Source of the DNA: an uncultured Prevotella sp.
GTDB taxonomy: Bacteria > Bacteroidota > Bacteroidia > Bacteroidales > Bacteroidaceae
DNA: 18,696 bases
NCBI GenBank assembly: GCA_934229335.1
Contig: CAKQDQ010000037.1
Span: 1-18,696, forward strand
Direction: 5' to 3'
Shown here: piece by piece, positions 1 through 8,700 of the stretch
Numbering within the stretch: position 1 is the first letter of the stretch
Layout of the letters: every line of letters begins with the position of its first letter
Notes under the pieces: generated by a model
Databases searched by the model: none
What the model was told of the DNA's origin: nothing
Seen by the model: the letters and a program-made list of their open reading frames with translations, nothing else
Translations under genes and position numbers: made by a program

Positions 1-1
1 C

Positions 2-841
2 CCACGCACTGGGCATATACACACATCCTTCAACCAATGTGTAACGGCAACGGGCAGACTGTCATCGTCTGACCCTAACCTGCAAAATATACCTATTAGG
101 ACGGAGGACGGCAAGGAGATACGACGCTGCTTCATACCAGAAGAGGGCGAGATGTTCTTCTCTGCCGACTACAGTCAGGTGGAGCTGCGCATCATGGCGA
201 GTCTCTCTGGCGACGAGAACATGATTTCTGCCTTCGTCAACGGACAGGACATTCACGCTGCTACGTCTGCTAAGATTTACCATAAGGACATCAGCGAGGT
301 GACGAAAGACGAACGACGCAAGGCTAAGAGTGCCAACTTCGGCATCATCTACGGCATCTCTGCCTTCGGTCTCGCACAAGGATTAGGCATCGACCGACGT
401 GAGGCTAAAGAGCTGATAGACGGATACTTCCTGACGTTCCCGAAGGTTATGGACTTTATTGAAAATGCTAAGAAGAAGGCAGCGGAATGTGGTTACGCCG
501 AGACGCTGATGGGCAGACGTCGCTACCTGCCCGACATCACGTCGCGCAACGCCACGGTGCGCTCTTTCGCTGAGCGTAATGCTGTTAACGCTCCTATACA
601 AGGCACAGCAGCAGACATTATGAAGGTGGCGATGATACACATTCACAACCGCATAAAGAGGGAGGGACTGCACGCTAAGATGATTCTGCAGGTTCACGAC
701 GAACTGAACTTCTCGGTACCTGTAAACGAGAAAGAACAGCTGCAAAGCCTTGTGATGGAGGAGATGCAGAACGCCGCTAACCTCGCCGTACCTCTCGTTG
801 CCGACTGCGGTTGGGGCAACAACTGGCTGGAAGCGCATTAA
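2..841 (+). CDS. polA: DNA polymerase I, C-terminal part (5' end outside window)
   Basis: Family A DNA polymerase, acting in Okazaki fragment maturation and excision repair. Only the last 279 residues are visible; the frame is open from base 2, so the true start lies upstream. The visible part is palm and fingers. It opens with the TGRLSSSDPNLQNIP block, followed by motif A (DYSQVELR, 167-190) with the first metal-binding Asp. Motif B/O-helix lies at 314-355, with Arg, Lys, Phe (338-340) and the YG pair. Motif C (QVHDEL) starts at 689 and carries the second catalytic Asp (698-700). The O-helix aromatic residue is Phe, as in E. coli Pol I, not the Tyr of T7 polymerase. The protein ends normally, shortly after motif C. 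The stop codon overlaps the first unit of a downstream repeat. Identification is very secure; the proofreading and 5' nuclease domains cannot be assessed here. Confidence 0.98.
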   Translation, partial: PRTGHIHTSFNQCVTATGRLSSSDPNLQNIPIRTEDGKEIRRCFIPEEGEMFFSADYSQVELRIMASLSGDENMISAFVNGQDIHAATSAKIYHKDISEVTKDERRKAKSANFGIIYGISAFGLAQGLGIDRREAKELIDGYFLTFPKVMDFIENAKKKAAECGYAETLMGRRRYLPDITSRNATVRSFAERNAVNAPIQGTAADIMKVAMIHIHNRIKREGLHAKMILQVHDELNFSVPVNEKEQLQSLVMEEMQNAANLAVPLVADCGWGNNWLEAH

Positions 842-918
842 GCCCCCAGCCTTAATACCTCCAAGCCCCCATTCCAAAAACCTTCAAGCCCCCCTCCTAA
901 CCTCCCCCACAGGGGAGG
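840..918. repeat. Degenerate 23-bp repeat (3 units) ending in a GC-rich hairpin
   Basis: The word AAGCCCCC occurs at 840, 863 and 886, giving an exact 23-bp period; the rest of each unit is degenerate and C-rich. The first unit begins inside the polA stop codon. The third runs into a perfect 7-bp hairpin, CCTCCCC (901-907), loop CACA, GGGGAGG (912-918). No T-tract follows, so it is a weak candidate for an intrinsic terminator of polA. C-rich phrases of this type are, from memory, common intergenic repeats in Bacteroidetes genomes. Confidence 0.7.
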
Positions 919-954
919 AAGAGATACCTATTATCGGGCATGTTTAAGGTTAAA

Positions 955-1052
955 CAAGCTCCTATAGAGGTAAAAACAAGCTCCTCTTGAGGTAAAAACA
1001 AGCTCCTCTTGAGGTAAAAACAAGCTCCTCTTGAGGTAAAAACAAGCTCCTC
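955..1052. repeat. 22-bp tandem repeat array, about 4.5 copies
   Basis: Units start at 955, 977, 999 and 1021, with a truncated unit at 1043-1052. Units 2-4 are identical; unit 1 differs only in its core. Each unit carries the near-palindrome CCTCTTGAGG (unit 1: CCTATAGAGG) followed by GTAAAAAC. There are no spacers, so this is not a CRISPR array. It lies between polA and the secreted protease. It could be a slippage-prone minisatellite or a set of binding sites in the protease promoter region; the sequence does not decide. Confidence 0.9.
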
Positions 1053-1074
1053 CCCACCATCATTGTTCCTTGTG

Positions 1075-1096
1075 CGGTGACGTTTTTACGTCACCG
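1075..1096. promoter_or_regulatory. Perfect 9-bp hairpin in the protease leader
   Basis: CGGTGACGT (1075-1083), loop TTTT, ACGTCACCG (1088-1096). It ends 40 nt before the protease start codon and has no following T-run, so it is more likely a leader structure, an operator or a dispersed palindrome than a terminator. No clear TAnnTTTG promoter is visible between 842 and 1136. Confidence 0.5.
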
Positions 1097-1136
1097 TCGC
1101 CCCTACTCCACTTCACTTTTAACCACATTACGCAAA

Positions 1137-3341
1137 ATGAATAAACTCCTTATCCCGCTGCTCCTCGCCACCACAATGGCAGGAGCACAAAACTATAGCA
1201 AGATGTCGCGCCAGCTATGCCGCCTCGTACAGGACAATAACGCTGCCGTAAGAGGAAAAAGTTTCACGGGAAACAATAGTAAATTGCTTGTTTTCGTTAA
1301 GGGCGACGAGGCTGATATTGCCCCTTTCTGCGTGCGACATCAAGGCGACATACACATAGCTAATGTGCCTGTTAATCAAATAGCTACGCTATCTGAGCGA
1401 CAGGGCATAAGGTATATGGAGGCAAGTGCGCTCAACCACAAGCCACTGATGGACCACGCACTGCGAACTATCAACGCTGACAAGGTGCAGCAAGGCGTCG
1501 GTCTGCCGTCAATGTTCAACGGACAAGGGGTGCTTGTAGGCGACATCGACATAGCGCACGACTACTCTCACCCTGCTTTCCGCTCTCTTTCTGACGGTCA
1601 CCTGAGGATAGTGCGAGCATGGGACTTCTTCACTACTCCCGCTGACATGACGGAGCTGCACGAGGGCAGTTTTCCACTTGGCACGCTATATACCGACACC
1701 ACAGCGATAATAGGCGCACAGTGTAGCCGCGACAGCCACTTGTCGTTCCACGGCACACATACGGCTTCTACTGCCGCTGGCTCTGGATGGGGCACAGCGT
1801 TCAAGGGTGTGGCACCAGAGGCTGACTTGTATCTCACCACTACTGTATTGGGTGACAACAGAGACCTGCTGAACAAGGAACTGCTGGAGAAGCTTACTAC
1901 GGCGACAGAGGCTCTGACATTCCAAAACATCTTTGACTATGCCGACTCTATAGGACAGCCATGCGTAATCAACTATAGTGCTGGCGGACAGCAGGATATG
2001 ACCGACGAGGACGCGCTGTTGGAACAATATTTCGAGCGAATGACGGGACCTGGCAAGATTATCGTGGCGGCAGCGGGCAACGACGGCAAGCTTGAGCGCA
2101 ACAAACTGGTGTTAGGCAGTGGCAGCACTATCGCTGGCGGACTGTTAGACAGCTCTAACGACGATGCTCTTCAGATGGCGATGAAAACAAAAGGCGGAAG
2201 AATTACGCTGTGTATTCAAGACATATCAGACGACAATGTGCAGGGTAACGCTACAAGAATCGTCTTAGACTGCACCTCGAAAGATGGCGAAATAACATCT
2301 GAGAGCGGCTTGGTGCCATACGTCCACAATCAGTTTCAAGACAAAGAGACACTCGACGGTATGCTGATTGACGTGTATCCTGGCTACGATGGCTTTGACA
2401 ACAGCAACATAGGCTACGACATTTTCATTACCAAAGGCGACAAGGAACTGTCTGCCCAAGACTACATCATAACGATAACCTCCGACGGTGACGAGGCAGA
2501 GCTATACGCACCATTAGCCGACTTCTTGCCTATCAGCCTCAACAATGTACAACTTGACGGTGGCGAACGTGGCGGCACGATAAACACTCCTGCCGCTCTG
2601 CCAAGCGTTATCGCTGTAGGTGCCACCACATGGCGTAGCACCTACACCACCTTGAAGGGCGAGACGCAAGGTACATACCTCGGAGAGATGGGCAAACGCG
2701 CCACATTCTCGTCTGTTGGTCCTACGCTTCACGGTCTGACGAAGCCTGACGTGATGGCACCAGGAGTATACATCGTAGCGGCATACAACAGCTTTGACCA
2801 GTCGCAAGCAAGCGATCCCTACAACCTATGTGCCGCAGAGGTACCCTTTGGCGGAAAGACTTACCGCTACTACAACGGCTACGGCACGTCGATGGCGACA
2901 CCTGTCGTCGCTGGCACCATAGCCTTATGGCTACAGGCAGACCCCACACTGACGCGAGAGCGCATCATGAAGGTGATAGAGAAGACCTCACGTCACCCCG
3001 ACACTACTCTCTCCTACCCTAACAACGACTTTGGCTACGGTGAGATTGACGCCTACGCTGGATTGTTAGAGGTGCTCGGGCTGTCGGGTGTTGACGGCAT
3101 CTCTAAGCGTCACCTCAGCGACGTCACGGTGCGTCCTACGGCTAACGGCGACATCAGCATCACCCTTGCCGAGGAGTGTGGTCATCCCCTCGCCTGCCGT
3201 ATATATTCCTCTGACGGTAAACAGATTAAGTGTTTCACTATCCCTGCGGGCACATCCAACTACAATGTCTCTCTCAACGGCAAGAAAGGCATAACAGTTG
3301 TACAGATAGACGGACGAGGAAGCACGGTGATTATGAACTAA
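1137..3341 (+). CDS. Secreted subtilisin-like (S8) serine protease with T9SS-like C-terminal tail
   Basis: Predicted 734-residue exported endopeptidase. I chose ATG 1137 because it opens a textbook signal peptide (MNKLLIPLLLATTMAGAQ); an in-frame GTG at 1077 would put 20 polar residues in front. Residues about 20-115 look like an inhibitory propeptide. The S8 catalytic domain follows: Asp138 (GDID), His205 (HGTHTAS), oxyanion Asn315 (AAAGNDG) and Ser585 (GTSMATP), so the active site is complete. Asn315 and Ser585 are 270 residues apart, far more than in the compact subtilisins (about 66), implying a large inserted domain. The last 80 or so residues resemble a type IX secretion sorting domain (IYSSDGKQIK followed by a GKKGITVVQI-like strand), although degenerate. 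The substrate is unknown. The gene is convergent with the GH43 gene. Confidence 0.92.
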   Translation: MNKLLIPLLLATTMAGAQNYSKMSRQLCRLVQDNNAAVRGKSFTGNNSKLLVFVKGDEADIAPFCVRHQGDIHIANVPVNQIATLSERQGIRYMEASALNHKPLMDHALRTINADKVQQGVGLPSMFNGQGVLVGDIDIAHDYSHPAFRSLSDGHLRIVRAWDFFTTPADMTELHEGSFPLGTLYTDTTAIIGAQCSRDSHLSFHGTHTASTAAGSGWGTAFKGVAPEADLYLTTTVLGDNRDLLNKELLEKLTTATEALTFQNIFDYADSIGQPCVINYSAGGQQDMTDEDALLEQYFERMTGPGKIIVAAAGNDGKLERNKLVLGSGSTIAGGLLDSSNDDALQMAMKTKGGRITLCIQDISDDNVQGNATRIVLDCTSKDGEITSESGLVPYVHNQFQDKETLDGMLIDVYPGYDGFDNSNIGYDIFITKGDKELSAQDYIITITSDGDEAELYAPLADFLPISLNNVQLDGGERGGTINTPAALPSVIAVGATTWRSTYTTLKGETQGTYLGEMGKRATFSSVGPTLHGLTKPDVMAPGVYIVAAYNSFDQSQASDPYNLCAAEVPFGGKTYRYYNGYGTSMATPVVAGTIALWLQADPTLTRERIMKVIEKTSRHPDTTLSYPNNDFGYGEIDAYAGLLEVLGLSGVDGISKRHLSDVTVRPTANGDISITLAEECGHPLACRIYSSDGKQIKCFTIPAGTSNYNVSLNGKKGITVVQIDGRGSTVIMN

Positions 3342-3342
3342 G

Positions 3343-3366
3343 GTGGTGCTATAAATTACCACTCAT
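3343..3366. repeat. Copy of the dispersed CTATAAATTACC motif
   Basis: Two bases after the protease stop, the sequence GTGGTGCTATAAATTACCAC has GTGGT/ACCAC ends able to pair across an AT-rich loop. The core CTATAAATTACC (3349-3360) recurs at 18550-18561 and, inverted, at 18328-18339. Function unknown. Confidence 0.5.
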
Positions 3367-3397
3367 ATACAAAATACGTCCTTAGTGACTGCACAAA

Positions 3398-3454
3398 AAA
3401 AATTATGATTACCTTAAAGCGTAAAGCCTACGCTCTATGGTAATCATAATTTTT
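3398..3454. terminator. Long palindrome, probable bidirectional terminator (palindrome family copy 1)
   Basis: Perfect 16-bp arms (3398-3413 and 3439-3454) enclose an inner 6-bp stem AGCGTA (3418-3423) / TACGCT (3429-3434). The outer ends are A-rich on the left and T-rich on the right, so transcripts from either side end in a U-rich stretch. It lies between the convergent protease and GH43 genes, which suits a shared terminator. Its arm GTAATCATAATT is shared with palindromes after ychF and after lgt. Confidence 0.8.
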
Positions 3455-3464
3455 AATTTAGCAA

Positions 3465-5360
3465 TTAGTTTGCTCCCTTTGCCGTTGGCGGAATGTTCTT
3501 GATGCTGCCGTCAGCATTATAATACATAGGTTCTGCTATGACAGAGCGACTATAGCTTGTACCATCTGGCAAACCGCCATTATGTGAGAAGAAATACCAC
3601 TTGCCCTTAAACTCTACAATGGCGGGATGAGTGGTGTTGCTGTTACCCGCTATCTCGCTTATCACGCCCATAGGCTTGTAAGGTCCCATGATGTTGTCGG
3701 CTACGGCATAAGCTATCTTCTCTGGCCACTCGCTGGCGTAGGTAAGGTAGTACTTACCGTTGTACTTGTGCAGCCATGGTGCCTCTGTAAAGTTGGGCAC
3801 ATCAATGCGTTGCACCTTGCCGTCAATCTCCGTCATATTGTCCTTCAACTTGGCGATATAGCACTCTTTGTTGCCCCAGATGATGTAAGGTGTGTTGTCG
3901 TCATCAATAAGTATCGCAGGGTCTATGCACGCCCAACTGTGCTTTGAGTCGAAGCAATCTTTGTTGGTAAGCAAGGGTTTGCCTATGGCGTCCTCGTAAG
4001 GTCCCGTCACCTTGTCGCTGACAGCCACACCGATGCCGCACCAGTTAGTAGATACATACCAGTAGTATTTGCCTCCGCGCTTCACTACGTGTCCTGCATA
4101 TGCCTGCTTACTCTTCGCCCATTTGAAAGCCTCTATGTTCAGAGGCGATGGATATTCCGTCCAGTGCTTCATGTCGGTAGTAGAGTAAAGCAGCCAGTCG
4201 CGCATCACATAGCCCCTCTGGTTGCCCTCCATGTCGTGACCAGCAAAGAGCCACAGCGTGTCGTTCTCTACCATCACGGCAGGGTCAGCAGTGTGTTTGT
4301 CGCGTATGATAGGGTTGCCAGTGCTTACAAAGTCATGTTGCAAGACGTAGCCCCACTTCTGTTGCACACGCTCGAGCTCGTCGGCAGTGACAGACATCAC
4401 CGTGCCGTGGCGTGGGAAGAAGTTTTTGTTAAACGACCGTGGCTTAGTGGTAAACGTTGTAAGGTCCTTAGATGTCTGATACTCATAGCGTCCACTGCCG
4501 TAGAGGTCGTACATCATGACGTACTCGTCGCGGTCGTTGAGCTTGAACACTCCGCTACCCTCCACGCCAGTACGTGTGTCGGCATAGGCGTCAATGTACT
4601 TAAAGTCTTCCTTCCACTTTCCAGATGTGAGGCTCTTCGCCGTAGCCTGCTGTATGCCGTTCTTAATCTCCTTGCCCTCAGCGTTCTTCGTATTACCCTT
4701 GTAGAAGAGGTGATAAGTGCCGTTGCGCTCAATGATGTCGTTGTCTATAGAGCCGTACTTAGCCGAGAAGAGCACTTTAGGCTCACCCTCAAAGGCGGTG
4801 AAGTCTTTGTTGGCGTAGGCGTAATAAGTGATGAGCGACTTGCGTCCATCGCCCGTGCGCTGTAGGGTGAAGTATATCATGTACTTCTTAGCCTTGCGGT
4901 CGTAGATGGTCTGCGGTGCCCACACCCAGTAGGCGTCCTTAAAGGCAGGCCAGTCCTGAGAGAGGTTAATCTTAGCGTGGCTCCAGTTTATGAGGTCCTT
5001 CGACTTCATGAGCACTATGCCAGGGTTCTCCTTCCAACCATACTTCACGGTGTTCATGTCAGTAGCCACAATGTAGTACTGTCCGTCCTCGCCACGCAGG
5101 ATGTGCGGATCGCGTATGCCACCGCTGTTACTGATGCTGTCGCTGAGCACCACGGGGCGGTTGTTGTTGAGGGCATACCAGTTCTTAGCGTCCTCACTGA
5201 CGGCAAAGCGCAGGTGTTCCTGCAACTTTCCCTCTCCCCTACCCTCAAAGTACGCGAAGATGTAACCCGCATACTTAGGCTCGGTAGTTTTCTTTACAGT
5301 CTTAGCCTGCACAGGGGCTAACATACCCAAGGCAAGTGCAATAGTAAGAAGTTTCTTCAT
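3465..5360 (-). CDS. Secreted glycoside hydrolase with two GH43 domains
   Basis: Predicted 631-residue exported enzyme. The ATG at 5360 starts a clear signal peptide (MKKLLTIALALGMLAPVQA); an upstream ATG at 5468 would add 36 non-signal residues. Two five-bladed beta-propeller GH43-type domains lie in tandem, about residues 28-310 and 345-625. Candidate catalytic residues are present in both. Domain 1: Asp84 (GIRDPHI), Asp206 or 208 (SIDNDI) and Glu267 (GVEGSG). Domain 2: Asp359 (HTADPAV), Asp480 (CIDPAIL) and Glu526 (FTEAPW). GH43 members cleave beta-xylosides or alpha-L-arabinofuranosides in plant hemicellulose; which bond each domain attacks cannot be read from sequence. No lipobox is seen, so a periplasmic or secreted product is likely. 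No SusC/D genes lie nearby. Divergent from metH. Confidence 0.9.
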   Translation of the reverse strand: MKKLLTIALALGMLAPVQAKTVKKTTEPKYAGYIFAYFEGRGEGKLQEHLRFAVSEDAKNWYALNNNRPVVLSDSISNSGGIRDPHILRGEDGQYYIVATDMNTVKYGWKENPGIVLMKSKDLINWSHAKINLSQDWPAFKDAYWVWAPQTIYDRKAKKYMIYFTLQRTGDGRKSLITYYAYANKDFTAFEGEPKVLFSAKYGSIDNDIIERNGTYHLFYKGNTKNAEGKEIKNGIQQATAKSLTSGKWKEDFKYIDAYADTRTGVEGSGVFKLNDRDEYVMMYDLYGSGRYEYQTSKDLTTFTTKPRSFNKNFFPRHGTVMSVTADELERVQQKWGYVLQHDFVSTGNPIIRDKHTADPAVMVENDTLWLFAGHDMEGNQRGYVMRDWLLYSTTDMKHWTEYPSPLNIEAFKWAKSKQAYAGHVVKRGGKYYWYVSTNWCGIGVAVSDKVTGPYEDAIGKPLLTNKDCFDSKHSWACIDPAILIDDDNTPYIIWGNKECYIAKLKDNMTEIDGKVQRIDVPNFTEAPWLHKYNGKYYLTYASEWPEKIAYAVADNIMGPYKPMGVISEIAGNSNTTHPAIVEFKGKWYFFSHNGGLPDGTSYSRSVIAEPMYYNADGSIKNIPPTAKGAN

Positions 5361-5576
5361 CTTGATAATTGTAATGTATTTTGTGGTTAGTCTATAAATA
5401 ATGAATGGATGGTAAATCCTGTAACTGTTTTTGCCGTATCTTACATTATCTTTCACCTTTTTTGTCAACGACAGGTATTCTAAATGTATTCAACTATATA
5501 ACAACGAGTTACAGAGCAGTTATCTCGTATATATCATTTTACTCTGCTATAACAACGCTTTTACCTTGTGTTCTCT

Positions 5577-5605
5577 ATCACATCGCATTGCGAAAGCATT
5601 GTGAT
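5577..5605. other. Short hairpin in the GH43-metH divergent spacer
   Basis: ATCACA (5577-5582) pairs with TGTGAT (5600-5605), with an inner TGC/GCA stem capped by GAAA and an asymmetric internal loop. If the GH43 transcript starts near 5650 (minus), this lies in its leader. It is weak on its own. The rest of 5361-5649 shows no gene and no recognised riboswitch. Confidence 0.3.
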
Positions 5606-5649
5606 TACAGTCTGTATCTGCTTATGTATCAACTATAGCAGAATAGTCA

Positions 5650-5696
5650 CAAATCTATTTCAGCTGCAAAATTAACAAAAAAAAGGCAATTACAAG
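5650..5696 (-). promoter_or_regulatory. Candidate Bacteroidetes promoter(s) for the GH43 gene
   Basis: Read on the minus strand, TTTG (5679-5676) lies 18 nt before TAGATTTG (5657-5650), matching TAnnTTTG. A second candidate, TAATTTTG (5674-5667), has a TTG 18 nt upstream. Either would give an untranslated leader of almost 300 nt, which is long, so this call is tentative. Confidence 0.35.
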
Positions 5697-5713
5697 GTAT
5701 AGAGAAAGTAAAA

Positions 5714-5745
5714 TTTGCTAATTCAAACTTTTATTAGTAACTTTG
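5714..5745 (+). promoter_or_regulatory. metH promoter, Bacteroidetes type
   Basis: TTTG (5714-5717), then 20 nt, then TAACTTTG (5738-5745) followed by C. This is an excellent match to the TTTG / TAnnTTTG consensus. The start of transcription is expected near 5750, leaving a leader of under 50 nt before ATG 5798. That leaves no room for a cobalamin riboswitch and excludes the TTG at 5750 as a start codon. Confidence 0.8.
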
Positions 5746-5797
5746 CAAATTGGTATATACTATACAAGTACGCATAAAGCAACACCAACAACCGAAC

Positions 5798-8700
5798 ATG
5801 ACACGAAAAGATATTCAGGACATAATGAGGGAGAGAATCCTCATACTCGATGGTGCTACGGGCACATATCTTCAGCATCTGGCACTGACTGAAGAGGACT
5901 TCAGAGGCGAGATGTTTAAGGAGCACAGTGTGCCTCTGAAGGGATGCAACGACGTATTGTGCCTTACGCAGCCCCACATCATTGAGCGTATGCACCGCGA
6001 CTACATTGAGGCAGGAGCGGACATCATAGAGACTAACTCCTTTAACAGCAACTGCTTCTCGCTTGCTGACTATGCTCTGGAGAATCTTGTGTACGACATC
6101 AGCAAAGCTGCCGCTGAGTGTGCACGACGTGCAGGAGCGCGTATCGTGGCAGGTTCTATCGGTCCTACCAACCGCACTGCGTCAATGTCGGCAGACGTTA
6201 ACAACCCAGCACAGCGCGACGTGACGTTCAAACAGCTGTATGACACTTACCGCGAACAGGTAAGGGGACTGCTCGATGGTGGGGCTGACGTTATGCTCAT
6301 TGAGACTATCTTCGACACTCTCAACGCTAAGGCTGCCATAAAAGCCATTACTGACCTTGCGGAAGAACTTGGCATCGACATTCCTATCATGGTGTCTGGA
6401 ACTCTCTCTGACGCTTCTGGTCGCACGCTGTCAGGACAGACAGTTGAGGCTTTCGTAGCCTCACTGACCCACGGCAACCTGCTGTCGATAGGTCTGAACT
6501 GCGGATTTGGCGCACGACAGCTGCTGCCATGGCTAAAACGCATAGCGAAGATAGCTCCCTGCCCTATCTCTGTACACCCCAACGCTGGTCTGCCTAACGT
6601 GATGGGCGGATATGACGAGACGCCTGAGACATTTGCTGAAGCTGCCGAAGAGTTCCTCTCTGCTGGTGAGACGGAAGATAATACACACCATAGTCCTGTG
6701 AATATCTATGGAGGTTGCTGCGGTACTACACCTGCACACATCAAGGCTCTCGCGGAAGTGGCGAAGCACCACTCTCCTCGCCCACTGCCAAACGACAAAA
6801 ACACTAAACCACTAAACCTCCCAACCACAACCCTATCAGGTCTTGAAGCACTGAGACTGTGTAAGGAGACGGGCTTCGTAAACGTTGGCGAGCGTACTAA
6901 CGTGGCAGGATCGGCAAAGTTCAAAAGGCTGATACAAGAGAAGAAATACGACGAGGCACTCTCCGTGGCACGCAATCAGGTAGACAACGGAGCGCAAGTT
7001 ATCGACGTCTGCATGGACGACGGACTCATTGACGGCATCGACGCCATGACAACGTTCCTCAACCTCATTGCCTCTGAACCTGAGATAGCACGCGTGCCTG
7101 TGATGATCGACTCCTCTAAGTGGGACATCCTCAAGGCTGGTCTACAGTGCGTGCAGGGTAAGAGCATTGTCAACTCTATATCTCTGAAGGAAGGCGAAGA
7201 GAAGTTCCTCGCCAAGGCACACTACGTTCACTCTATGGGAGCGGCGGCTGTGGTGATGCTGTTTGACGAAAAGGGACAGGCAGACACCTACGAACGCAAG
7301 GTAAGCGTGGCACGACGCGCTTACAAACTACTGACAGACAATGGCTTCCCTGGCGAAGACATCATCTTCGACCCTAACGTACTGGCTGTTGCCACAGGTA
7401 TGCCTGAACACGACGACTACGGCAGAGCGTTCATTGAAGCCTGCCGAACTATACACTCTGAGATGCCTGAGACACACCTCTCGGGCGGTATCAGCAACCT
7501 CAGCTTCTCGTTCCGCGGCAACAATGTGATACGACAGGCTATGCACTCCGTGTTCCTCTACCACGCTATGCAGGCAGGACTCGACATGAGTATCGTCAAC
7601 CCTGCCATGACTACCATATACTCTGACATTCCTGAGGATATGCTAAAGGCTGTGGAAGACGTGATACTGAACCGTGACAGCGGTGCCAGCGAGCGACTGA
7701 TTGACTTTGCACAGGCTATTAAAGAGGCGGAGGACGCCCGAAAAGCCGCTGAGGGAGCGGGAGGAAAGGCTGCCGCACCGAAAGATGACTGGCGCACTGC
7801 CCCACTCCACGAACGCATTAACCACGCCATGCTCAAGGGACTGACTGACCATATAGAGGCTGACACAGAAGAGGCATACCAAGAGGCTGGCACTGCCCTC
7901 GCCGTGATTGACAACTACCTTATGCCGGCTATGGAACAGGTGGGAGAACTATTCGGACAGGGCAAGATGTTCCTGCCACAGGTGGTGAAGTCTGCTCGCG
8001 TCATGAAAAAGGCGGTGGCGGTGCTCGAACCATACATGACCGCACAAAAGCCTGCAAGCAATGACAGCGAATCTGAATGCGATGCAGGCAAATCCTCGTG
8101 CAGTGACGCCTCTACGTCAACCGCTCCCGCAGCCCAGCCCACCATCCTCATGGCAACCGTGAAGGGCGACGTTCACGACATAGGCAAGAACATCGTCAGC
8201 GTAGTAACGCAGTGTAACGGCTACGACGTGATGGATCTTGGCGTAATGGTTGATACTGAGACTATTATAGAAGCGGCAAAGAAACATAATGCCGCAGTGA
8301 TAGGACTCAGCGGACTCATCACACCATCGCTCGATGAGATGATTAACGTACTCAGAGCTCTGCGTCATGAAGGCATGACAACACCTGTCTTGGTTGGCGG
8401 TGCCACTACATCAACGCTGCATACTGCCGTAAAGATGGCACCAGAATACCCTGACGGCATTGTCATACAGGTGAGAGCTGCTGCTGATAACCCTGCCATC
8501 ATACGCCGACTACTCGCCAGCGACCGTGAGGAATATATAGCGGAGCTGAAGGCGCAGCAACGCATCGTGCGAGAGAACTATCTGCGCAACGAAGCTGCTA
8601 AGAAACCTAAACTGACGCTTGAGGAGGCACAGCGTCGACGACACATAAAGAAAGCAGAGGAGGTGGTAGTGCCTACGGCAGAGGCAAGGATACTAATAAA

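Noticed and set aside
955..1052. 22-bp array as a CRISPR
   Set aside because: Units are contiguous without spacers and no cas genes are present.
1077..1136. GTG at 1077 as the start of the S8 protease
   Set aside because: It would place 20 polar and basic residues before a perfect signal peptide and would lie inside a hairpin.
4089..4865. 258-codon open frame on the plus strand over the GH43 gene
   Set aside because: It is antisense to a protein with clear GH43 motifs, has no recognisable domain and no promoter or leader of its own.
5361..5468. ATG at 5468 (minus strand) as the start of the GH43 protein
   Set aside because: It adds 36 residues before the signal peptide that begins MKKLL at 5360.
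5750..5797. TTG at 5750 as the metH start
   Set aside because: It lies at the predicted transcription start, and MetH homology begins at ATG 5798.
5361..5797. Cobalamin or SAM riboswitch before metH
   Set aside because: No conserved box or matching helices were seen and the promoter leaves a leader under 50 nt.
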